The position numbers and the translations under genes were made by a program. Below the pieces are notes generated by a model. The model was not told the DNA's origin. It was given only the letters and a program-made list of their open reading frames with translations, and did not search any database. Positions 6,903 to 12,219 of a stretch of DNA of 12,219 nucleotides are shown in pieces. Origin of the DNA: Acidimicrobiia bacterium UBA6912. Its GTDB lineage: Bacteria; Actinomycetota; Acidimicrobiia; Spongiisociales; UBA5794. Within the stretch, counting starts at the first letter, position 1. Each line of letters opens with the position of its first letter. The stretch is from positions 690 through 12,908 of the forward strand of contig DKBA01000033.1 in assembly GCA_002450985.1 (NCBI GenBank), in the 5' to 3' direction.

Positions 6903-8248
6903 CCCCGGAACCACGGAGGCACCTGACCGTTCTCACCGTGTTCCTCACGGTCGCCGCAACGGCGACGCTGGCGGCGCTCGTCTTCGGCCCTGCCCCGGTG
7001 CCTCGTCCACCGGCGGCCTCCCCTGCGACGACGGGTGCCGCGTCCGCCGACGATGCCGGCATCGCGGTGGGTGCGGCCGCCGTCGAGGCCGGCGCCGCCC
7101 AGTCCGTGGCGTTCATCACCACCTTCAACGGCACCGGGAGTGGGGTGCTGGTGGCAGAGGGGCTCGTCGTCACCAATGCACACGTCGTGTGGCCCTTCGA
7201 CGTCGCCAGTGTGCGCTTCCCCGGCGGTGATCGCAGGAACGCCCGGGTGATCGGCGTCGACGCCAGGGCCGACCTCGCCATTCTCGAGGTCCCCGGACCC
7301 GGTCTGCCCCGCCCGCTCCAGGTGGGGTCCGCCGACGACCTGCGTGAGGGCGAACCGCTCTACGTGCTCGGGTACCCGGCTGCCGTCGACCCGGTGCCCG
7401 ACCCGACGGTGGCCGCGGCGCGTTTCCTGGGCGGCTTCGACTGGGACTTCTCGGGCGTCGAATGGCTCGCAGTCGACGCCCCCGCCATCGGCGGGCAGAG
7501 CGGAGGGGCCCTCGTCGACGCCGCCGGCAGGCTCGTCGGCATCACCACCGTCGGGAGCACCGTGGAGCTGTTCGCCGTCGCCGCCGCCGACGTGGTCTCC
7601 GTCGCCGAGACACTCACCCTGCGAACGGACGCCATCGAGAGCCGGCGGCCGCCCCGAAGCGGCGGGGCGGGTGAGCAGCAGGTCGTGATCGAAGGACCGT
7701 GGGCGCAGGCGACCTTCGTGACGTGGGTGATGCCGGGGACGCAGTCCCGCGTCACCGGCCCCGACGACGTCACGTGGCGGGCGCTCGATCCCTTCGGCGT
7801 CGAGCTCGCCACCGGCACCGGGGAGGTCGAGGTGTCGTGGCTCTTGGGCACGCCGGGCATCCTCCACGCGACGGCGGCGCACAGCCTCGACGGGGAGGTG
7901 GTCGCAGATGCGGTGCTCATCCCGGCACCCGATCCGGACGACGGCCGGACCATCGGCGCCGAGACGCCGGTGAGCGGATTCGTCGACGTTCCCGGCGACC
8001 AGGACTGGTACTACCTCGAGCACGACGAGCCGGGGCCCCTCACCGTGGACGTGGAGGCGCACACCAGGATGAGGGTCGCGCTCTACGACCGGTCGACCGG
8101 CTCGCTCGTCGCCGAGGTGCGCAACGAACGGGGGTTCTTCTTCGACGACCCCCCGCTTGCGATCGATCGCCTGGCGCCCGGCGGCTACGCCGTCGTCGTA
8201 GAGGACATCGGCGCCCAATTCGGGACGTACGAGATCACGCTGCGCTGA
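6899..8248 (+). CDS. Membrane-anchored trypsin-like (S1C/HtrA-type) serine protease with C-terminal beta-rich, PPC-like region
   Basis: 449 residues. The N-terminus MTPEPRRHLT is followed by a hydrophobic segment (about 10-30) that could be a signal anchor or signal peptide; no lipobox is seen. A Pro/Ala/Ser linker (31-65) leads to a chymotrypsin-fold protease. The triad is His95 in VVTNAHVV, Asp125 in ARADLAIL and Ser201 in IGGQSGGALVD. The spacings (30 and 76 residues) match DegP (30 and 75). The usual GNSGG reads GQSGG here. No PDZ domain follows. Instead there is a beta-rich stretch (about 258-345), then residues 352-449 (ETPVSGFVDVPGDQDWYYL, LAPGGYAVVVED, GTYEITL) that resemble the pre-peptidase C-terminal (PPC) type of domain. 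The start is ATG 6899, overlapping the ispG stop as ATGA. The active site should face outside the membrane. Its substrate is unknown. The protease call is firm; the C-terminal domain name is tentative. Confidence 0.88.
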   Translation: MTPEPRRHLTVLTVFLTVAATATLAALVFGPAPVPRPPAASPATTGAASADDAGIAVGAAAVEAGAAQSVAFITTFNGTGSGVLVAEGLVVTNAHVVWPFDVASVRFPGGDRRNARVIGVDARADLAILEVPGPGLPRPLQVGSADDLREGEPLYVLGYPAAVDPVPDPTVAAARFLGGFDWDFSGVEWLAVDAPAIGGQSGGALVDAAGRLVGITTVGSTVELFAVAAADVVSVAETLTLRTDAIESRRPPRSGGAGEQQVVIEGPWAQATFVTWVMPGTQSRVTGPDDVTWRALDPFGVELATGTGEVEVSWLLGTPGILHATAAHSLDGEVVADAVLIPAPDPDDGRTIGAETPVSGFVDVPGDQDWYYLEHDEPGPLTVDVEAHTRMRVALYDRSTGSLVAEVRNERGFFFDDPPLAIDRLAPGGYAVVVEDIGAQFGTYEITLR

Positions 8249-8324
8249 CCGCAGGACCAGTGGATCTCTGCCGCCGCATCGCGCCGGACCCTGGGTGGCA
8301 ACCGCCACGGTCTATCCTGCGGTC
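8247..8324. repeat. Nested inverted repeats between the protease gene and proS
   Basis: GACCGCAGGA at 8247-8256 is perfectly complementary to TCCTGCGGTC at 8315-8324. A second perfect inverted repeat, GTGGC 8295-8299 with GCCAC 8304-8308 and loop AACC, lies inside. No T-run follows, so this is not a standard intrinsic terminator. It spans the protease stop codon and the putative proS -10 box. A structural role in the read-through transcript is possible but unproven. Confidence 0.3.
8313..8318 (+). promoter_or_regulatory. Possible -10 box of a proS promoter
   Basis: TATCCT lies 29 bases before the proS GTG, in the 99-base gap after the protease gene. It is followed by GCG, as is the stronger TATACT box before rimP (TATNCTGCG in both). 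No -35 resembling TTGACA is seen at 16-18 bases upstream. Read-through from the upstream operon is equally possible. Confidence 0.35.
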
Positions 8325-8347
8325 CACCGCACTCGATCTGGAGCACC

Positions 8348-10057
8348 GTGCGCTGGTCCCAAGCATTCATCCCGACGCTTCGCGACGACCCGGCCGACGC
8401 CGAGGCGGCGAGCCACCGGCTGCTCGTGCGCGGCGGCTTCATCCGTCAGCTCATGGCCGGTTCCTACTCGCTCTTGCCGCTGGGCAAGCGGGTTGCCGCC
8501 AAGGTGGAGCGCATCATCCGTGACGAGATGGACGCCATCGGCGGCCAGGAGTTCCTCCTTCCGGTCGTGCACCCGGCCGAGGTGTGGAAGAAGACCGGGC
8601 GATGGGACGACGTCGAGGGGATCCTGGTCAAGTTCCGCGACCGCAGGGGTGCGGACCTGCTGCTCGCCATCACCCACGAGGAGATCTTCGCCCTGCTCGC
8701 CAGCGAGATGAGCTCGTACCGCGACCTGCCCCAGATCTGGTACCACATCCAGACGAAGTTTCGCGACGAGCCCCGCCCCAAAGCCGGCCTGCTGCGGGTC
8801 CGCGAGTTCACGATGAAGGACTCGTACTCGTTCGACATCGACGCGGCGGGGCTCGACGAGGCCTTCGACCGCCACTACGCGGCGTACACCCGGATCTTCG
8901 AGCGGCTCGACGTGGAGGCGATCCCCGTCGAGGCCAGCTCCGGGGTGATGGGCGGCAGCGACTCGGCGGAGTTCATGGTTGCGTCGGAGTCGGGTGAGGA
9001 CGACGTCGCCGTCTGCCCGAACGGTGACTATGCGGCCAACGTCGAGCGAGCCACGTCGCGACTCGACACCGTCGAGGACGAGCCATGGGACGGGCCGGTG
9101 GAGCGTTTCGCCACTCCGGGGATCCGGACCATCGCCGCCCTCGCCGATGCGTTCGATTTTGCGGCGGGGCCGCAGCAGGTCAAGTCGCTCGTGTACATGG
9201 TGGACGGTGAGCCGGTGCTCGTCCTGTTGCGGGGCGATCACGAGCTCATGGAGCAGAAGCTCGTCGACGGGATGGGCACCGCCCACGTCCGGCCCGCCCA
9301 CCCCGAGGAGATTCGCCCGCTGCTTGGCGCCGACCCCGGCAGCCTCGGGGCGGTCGGGGTCAAGGACATCCGCATCGTCGCCGATCCGGCCCTCGCCGGC
9401 CGTCGCAACATGGTGACGGGCGCCAACGAGGACGACTGGCACGTCCGCGGTGTCGACCTCGCCCGTGACATCGCCGTCGACGACTGGCTGGATGTGCGGC
9501 TCGTGCAGGCGGGCGAGGCCTGTCCAGGGTGTGGGGCCCCGCTCGAGATCCGCCGCATGATCGAGGTCGGTCACATCTTCAAGCTCGGGACGAAGTACAG
9601 CGATGCGGTCGGCGCCAGGGTGCTCGACGAGGAGGGGGAGGAGCGCACCATCATGATGGGCTCCTACGGCATCGGGGTCGGACGCAACATCGCGGCCGTC
9701 GTCGAGAACCACCACGACGACAAGGGCATCGCGTGGCCGATGTCCATCGCCCCGTACGAGGCGGTGGTCACGATCGTGAAGATGGACGACGCCGCATCCG
9801 TCGCCGCCGGGGAGACGCTCTACGAGGCGTTGCGAGCCGACGGCGTCGACGTCATCCTCGACGATCGCGACGAGCGCCCGGGGGTGAAGTTCACGGATGC
9901 GGAGCTCATCGGCATTCCCTACCGCATCACGGTGGGGCCGCGCGGTCTCGCCGCAGGCGAGGTCGAGCTCGTGGAGCGGGCCACCGGCGACGTCGAACAG
10001 GTCGCCGTGGCCGATGCGGCCCGCGTCGTGGTCGAGAGGGTCCGCACCGCCCGCTGA
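8348..10057 (+). CDS. proS: Prolyl-tRNA synthetase, bacterial type with INS editing domain
   Basis: Class II synthetase charging tRNA-Pro in the cytoplasm. The 569 residues match the bacterial (E. coli-like) form, which has an editing domain inserted in the catalytic core. Order seen: N-terminal catalytic part with LPLGKRV (43-49) and PVVHPAEVWKKTGRW (72-86); motif 2 region with LLRVREFTMKDSYSFD (148-163); INS/YbaK-like insertion about 225-390 with QQVKSLVYMVDG (276-287, Lys279), LRGDHELMEQK (294-304) and VTGANEDDWHVRG (356-368); CPGCG (392-396); motif 3 GSYGIGVGRN (438-447); and a C-terminal anticodon-binding domain from about 468 with ILDDRDERPGVKFTDAEL (503-520). The start is GTG 8348, with GGAG at 8340-8343, four bases away. 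It sits between a membrane protease and the rimP-nusA unit and probably has its own promoter. Confidence 0.97.
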   Translation: MRWSQAFIPTLRDDPADAEAASHRLLVRGGFIRQLMAGSYSLLPLGKRVAAKVERIIRDEMDAIGGQEFLLPVVHPAEVWKKTGRWDDVEGILVKFRDRRGADLLLAITHEEIFALLASEMSSYRDLPQIWYHIQTKFRDEPRPKAGLLRVREFTMKDSYSFDIDAAGLDEAFDRHYAAYTRIFERLDVEAIPVEASSGVMGGSDSAEFMVASESGEDDVAVCPNGDYAANVERATSRLDTVEDEPWDGPVERFATPGIRTIAALADAFDFAAGPQQVKSLVYMVDGEPVLVLLRGDHELMEQKLVDGMGTAHVRPAHPEEIRPLLGADPGSLGAVGVKDIRIVADPALAGRRNMVTGANEDDWHVRGVDLARDIAVDDWLDVRLVQAGEACPGCGAPLEIRRMIEVGHIFKLGTKYSDAVGARVLDEEGEERTIMMGSYGIGVGRNIAAVVENHHDDKGIAWPMSIAPYEAVVTIVKMDDAASVAAGETLYEALRADGVDVILDDRDERPGVKFTDAELIGIPYRITVGPRGLAAGEVELVERATGDVEQVAVADAARVVVERVRTAR

Positions 10058-10097
10058 CGGGGCGATCCCGGCCGCATGGGTCGATCGGCCCACGGCA

Positions 10098-10119
10098 CCT
10101 CACGGGCCCGCCCGTGGGG
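10098..10119 (+). terminator. Terminator-like GC hairpin after proS
   Basis: CCTCACGGG (10098-10106) pairs with CCCGTGGGG (10111-10119) over nine base pairs including one G-U, around loop CCCG. It begins about 40 bases after the proS stop. No T-run follows, so efficiency as an intrinsic terminator is doubtful. It also occupies the place where the -35 of the rimP promoter would be. Confidence 0.4.
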
Positions 10120-10120
10120 C

Positions 10121-10129
10121 TGGTATACT
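10121..10129 (+). promoter_or_regulatory. Extended -10 promoter of the rimP-nusA-infB unit
   Basis: TGGTATACT contains the TGN extension and a -10 hexamer TATACT (10124-10129), one mismatch from TATAAT. It is the best promoter match noticed in the window. No -35 consensus is visible 16-18 bases upstream, as expected for extended -10 promoters. Transcription would begin near 10135-10137, leaving a leader of about 83 bases before the rimP GTG. Confidence 0.65.
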
Positions 10130-10156
10130 GCGTCTCCAACTGAGATCGTTTCGACT

Positions 10157-10186
10157 CGAGGTGGGCCTGCGCCCGCCTCGTTTGTT
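10157..10186 (+). terminator. Leader hairpin resembling an intrinsic attenuator upstream of rimP
   Basis: CGAGGTGGGC (10157-10166) pairs with GCCCGCCTCG (10171-10180) over ten base pairs with one G-U, loop CTGC, followed directly by TTTGTT (10181-10186). This is the shape of an intrinsic terminator. It lies inside the transcript from the promoter at 10121-10129 and ahead of rimP, so it would act as an attenuator. In E. coli the operon containing nusA is regulated by NusA itself through leader terminators; a similar circuit here is inference. Confidence 0.55.
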
Positions 10187-10218
10187 GGTGGACACACCCG
10201 GAAGGATGGAGGAAGCGG

Positions 10219-10707
10219 GTGAGCGACGCGGCAGGCCCCCTGTGGCAGCTGATCGAGCCGTACGTCGCCGCCGAGGGCATCGAACTCGATGACCTCGAGG
10301 TCGTCGGCGGTGACAAGGCGTCGATCGTGCGCGTCGTCATCGATGCCGATGCGCCGATCGACGTCGATCGTATCGCCCGCGTCTCGCGAGGGGTGTCCCG
10401 CCTGCTCGACGAGGCCGATCCGTTCCCGGGCGCCTACACCTTGGAGGTGTCGTCGCCGGGGCTGGAGCGCAAGCTGCGCACCCCGCGTCACTACGCCAAG
10501 TCGATCGGCCGAGAGGTCAAGGTCAAGACCCGCACCGAGATCGACGGGCAGCGGGTTCACCGTGGCGTGCTGCGTGCGGTGAGCGGCGACGGCTTCACGA
10601 TCTCCGCCGACGACGGCGACCTGACCATCGGATTCGGGGACGTCGCCTCGGCCCAGACCATCTTCGTCTGGGAGAAGGCCGCAAAGCCGGGTTCCGCGAA
10701 GCACTGA
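10219..10707 (+). CDS. rimP: Ribosome maturation factor RimP
   Basis: RimP binds the free 30S subunit and helps assemble it in the cytoplasm. The 162-residue protein shows both parts of the family: an N-terminal alpha/beta domain (about 5-85) with VRVVIDADAPIDVDRIARVSRGVSRLLD-type sequence from residue 37 and the hallmark YTLEVSSPGLERKL (73-86), then a small SH3-like beta-barrel (about 92-153) ending in the IFVWEKA strand. The start is GTG 10219, with a strong GGAGG at 10208-10212, six bases away. nusA follows after 11 bases, the rimP-nusA pairing found in most bacteria. Expression probably depends on the extended -10 promoter and leader hairpin just upstream. Confidence 0.95.
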   Translation: MSDAAGPLWQLIEPYVAAEGIELDDLEVVGGDKASIVRVVIDADAPIDVDRIARVSRGVSRLLDEADPFPGAYTLEVSSPGLERKLRTPRHYAKSIGREVKVKTRTEIDGQRVHRGVLRAVSGDGFTISADDGDLTIGFGDVASAQTIFVWEKAAKPGSAKH

Positions 10708-10718
10708 GAGGAAACACG

Positions 10719-11933
10719 ATGGACTACAACCTGCTCGAGGCGCTGGAACTGCTCGAGCGCGAGAAGGGTGTCCCTGCCGACACCATCCTCGACGCGCTCG
10801 CCAACGCCCTGGTCTCGGCGTACAAGCGCACCCCTGGCGCCGCCGAGGAGGCGCGGGTGACCATCGACCCCGACACCGGCGAGATCCTCGTGTACGGGCA
10901 GGAGCTCGACGAGGACGGCAATGTCATCAGTGAGTGGGAGGACACGCCGGAGGACTTCGGGCGGATCGCCGCCCAGACCGCCAAGCAGGTCATCATGCAG
11001 CGCCTGCGCGACGCAAAGCGTGAGCAGGTGTTCGAGCTCTACGAGGGTCGAGAAGGCGATCTCGTCACCGGCATCGTCCAGCAGTCGGATCACCGCTACG
11101 CCATCCTCGATCTGGGGAACGCCGAGGCGATCATGCCATCGTCCGAGCGTATCCCGTACGAGCGTTTGGAGCGCGGCAACCGCGTCAAGGCCTACATCCT
11201 CGAGGTGCGCGGCGAGGGCAAAGGCCCACAGATCGTCGTCAGCCGCAGCCATCCGGAGTTCATCCGCTCGCTGTTCGAGCTCGAGGTGCCCGAGCTGGTC
11301 GACGGCGACGTCGAGATCAAGGCCATCGCCCGCGAGCCGGGCCACCGGACGAAGATCGCCGTGGCGTCGAACGATCCCAACGTCGATCCGGTCGGGGCGT
11401 GCGTCGGTGCCCGCGGCTCTCGGGTCCGCCAGGTGGTGAACGAGCTGCGCGGCGAGAAGGTCGACATCGTGGAGTGGCGCGACGACCCGGCCGCATTCCT
11501 CGCCGAGGCGCTCAGCCCGGCGCGGGTCAAGGAGGTCCGCCTCGACGACGAATCCCGGGTGGCGACGGTCATCGTGCCGGACCACCAGCTGTCGTTGGCG
11601 ATCGGCAAGGAAGGGCAGAACGCCCGGCTCGCCGCCCGGCTGACCGGCTACAAGGTCGACATCCGCTCCGAGAGCCAGGATCTGGGTCTCGACGTGGACG
11701 ACGAAGATGAGGACGACACGCCCGAGACCGCGGCAGCCGCCGTCGTCGCCGAGACGGCCGAACCGGCCGGCGCTGCGGAGGACGAGGCGGCAGTGGAGCC
11801 CGACGCAGAACCCGTCGCCTCGGTCGAGACCGCAGCACCTGCCGTCGACGACACAGGCGGCGACGACGCCGGCGACGAGGCCGGCAGCGACGAGGCGGCG
11901 GACGAGGACGATGAGGCGCCGGCGGGCGCCTGA
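10719..11933 (+). CDS. nusA: Transcription termination/antitermination factor NusA with acidic C-terminal tail
   Basis: NusA binds RNA polymerase and modulates pausing, termination and antitermination. The 404 residues hold an N-terminal polymerase-binding domain (about 1-105), an S1 domain (about 112-176, GDLVTGIVQQSDHRYAILDLG), KH1 (about 180-255, GxxG loop GARG at 230-233) and KH2 (about 262-325, GxxG loop GKEG at 296-299). The signature IVVSRSHPEFIRSLFELEVPE is at 172-192. Residues 326-404 form a low-complexity Asp/Glu/Ala tail. The M. tuberculosis protein ends soon after KH2, so this tail is an addition; it lacks the helical acidic repeats of E. coli NusA as far as can be seen. The start ATG 10719 has AGAGG at 10707-10711, seven bases upstream. 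infB begins 32 bases after the stop, with no ylxR between. Confidence 0.96.
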   Translation: MDYNLLEALELLEREKGVPADTILDALANALVSAYKRTPGAAEEARVTIDPDTGEILVYGQELDEDGNVISEWEDTPEDFGRIAAQTAKQVIMQRLRDAKREQVFELYEGREGDLVTGIVQQSDHRYAILDLGNAEAIMPSSERIPYERLERGNRVKAYILEVRGEGKGPQIVVSRSHPEFIRSLFELEVPELVDGDVEIKAIAREPGHRTKIAVASNDPNVDPVGACVGARGSRVRQVVNELRGEKVDIVEWRDDPAAFLAEALSPARVKEVRLDDESRVATVIVPDHQLSLAIGKEGQNARLAARLTGYKVDIRSESQDLGLDVDDEDEDDTPETAAAAVVAETAEPAGAAEDEAAVEPDAEPVASVETAAPAVDDTGGDDAGDEAGSDEAADEDDEAPAGA

Positions 11934-11955
11934 CACATGATGGTGACGATCACTC

Positions 11956-11963
11956 GGAGGTGA
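11956..11963 (+). promoter_or_regulatory. Near-perfect ribosome binding site of infB
   Basis: GGAGGTGA matches eight consecutive bases complementary to the 3' end of 16S rRNA. It lies two bases before GTG 11966, with five bases between GGAGG and the start. It is the strongest Shine-Dalgarno noticed in the window and fixes the infB start. Confidence 0.75.
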
Positions 11964-11965
11964 CG

Positions 11966-12219
11966 GTGGCGAAGCAGAGGGTGTACGAGCTGGCCCGGGA
12001 TCTTGGTCGGGAATCCAAGGACGTGCTGGCGCGCGCCCAGGAGCTGGGTCTGGACGTCAAGACGGCGTCGTCCGGACTCGACGAGGACGGCGTCGCCCTC
12101 GTCCGCCTGTCGTACGAGGAGGAGACCCCGACGGCGGCCGCCGAGACGCCCGCCGCCGCGGAGGCACCCGTGCCGGCCGAGCCCGAGGCGGCAGCGCCTG
12201 CGCCCGCCGAGCCTGCGCC
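11966..12219 (+). CDS. infB: Translation initiation factor IF-2, N-terminal part (3' end outside window)
   Basis: IF-2 is the GTPase that brings initiator tRNA to the 30S subunit and promotes subunit joining. Only the first 84 codons are in the window; the GTPase domain is beyond the end. Residues 1-50 (MAKQRVYELARDLGRESKDV, then LARAQELGLDVKTASSGLD) are the IF2_N helical domain typical of bacterial IF-2. From about residue 54 the sequence becomes Ala/Pro/Glu-rich, as in the long flexible linkers of actinobacterial IF-2. The start is GTG 11966, chosen because of the near-perfect ribosome site and because it opens directly with the conserved MAKxRVYELA. Its position after nusA is the standard arrangement. 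Confidence 0.93.
   Translation, partial: MAKQRVYELARDLGRESKDVLARAQELGLDVKTASSGLDEDGVALVRLSYEEETPTAAAETPAAAEAPVPAEPEAAAPAPAEPA

Noticed and set aside
5607..6914. 435-codon minus-strand open frame opposite ispG
   Set aside because: Shadow of a certain gene; no motif, no separate promoter or ribosome site noticed.
486..8248. Mobile element, CRISPR array or tRNA gene within the long operon
   Set aside because: No repeat array, transposase, integrase or tRNA-like cloverleaf was seen; genes are contiguous core functions with uniform composition.
6836..8308. 490-codon minus-strand open frame opposite the serine protease
   Set aside because: The + strand frame has an intact catalytic triad at proper spacing; the antisense product has shadow-like composition.
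8249..8347. T-box riboswitch before proS
   Set aside because: The 99-base gap is too short and shows no T-box consensus or specifier stem.
8312..10093. 593-codon open frame on the minus strand opposite proS
   Set aside because: High-GC coding sequence often leaves the antisense frame open. The translation shows no recognisable motif and is dominated by Arg, Asp, Gly and His, while proS on the + strand is fully conserved.
10557..11936. 459-codon minus-strand open frame opposite nusA
   Set aside because: nusA is complete with S1 and KH motifs; the antisense translation is low-complexity and unrecognisable.

Overview
The window is a high-GC, gene-dense piece of bacterial chromosome with every recognisable gene on the + strand. 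Gene order (tsf-pyrH-frr-cdsA-dxr-rseP-ispG, then proS, then rimP-nusA-infB), the GTG/TTG-rich start choice and the Ala/Asp/Glu-rich proteins point to an actinobacterium. A deep branch such as Acidimicrobiia is a reasonable guess, because EF-Ts is the short Thermus-like type and rlmN and ylxR are absent from places where many actinobacteria carry them. That placement is inference, not proof.

Layout. (1) 1-1754: the 3' end of tsf, then pyrH and frr, the usual translation/nucleotide cluster. (2) 1795-5674: cdsA (with a long acidic N-terminal extension), dxr (apparently starting at CTG inside the cdsA stop) and the membrane site-2 protease rseP. (3) 5685-8248: ispG followed, with an ATGA overlap, by a membrane-anchored trypsin-like protease carrying a C-terminal beta-rich region that resembles a PPC domain. 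(4) 8348-10057: proS, with its own putative -10 box. (5) 10058-10218: a 161-base regulatory gap with a terminator-like hairpin, an extended -10 promoter and a leader hairpin that looks like an attenuator. (6) 10219-12219: rimP, nusA and the start of infB.

Function. The genes serve translation (EF-Ts, RRF, ProRS, IF-2), ribosome maturation (RimP), transcription elongation/termination (NusA), pyrimidine nucleotide supply (PyrH), phospholipid precursor synthesis (CdsA), the MEP isoprenoid pathway (Dxr, IspG) and envelope proteolysis (RseP and the S1C-type protease). Spacings are mostly 4-base overlaps or gaps of 10-40 bases, so 1-8248 reads as one long transcription unit. Two later units begin before proS and before rimP.

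No RNA gene, insertion sequence, CRISPR array, integrase or phage gene was seen. The window is mostly core genome. The points worth a second look are the CTG start of dxr, the co-transcribed S1/S2 protease pair, the CdsA extension and the rimP-nusA leader.
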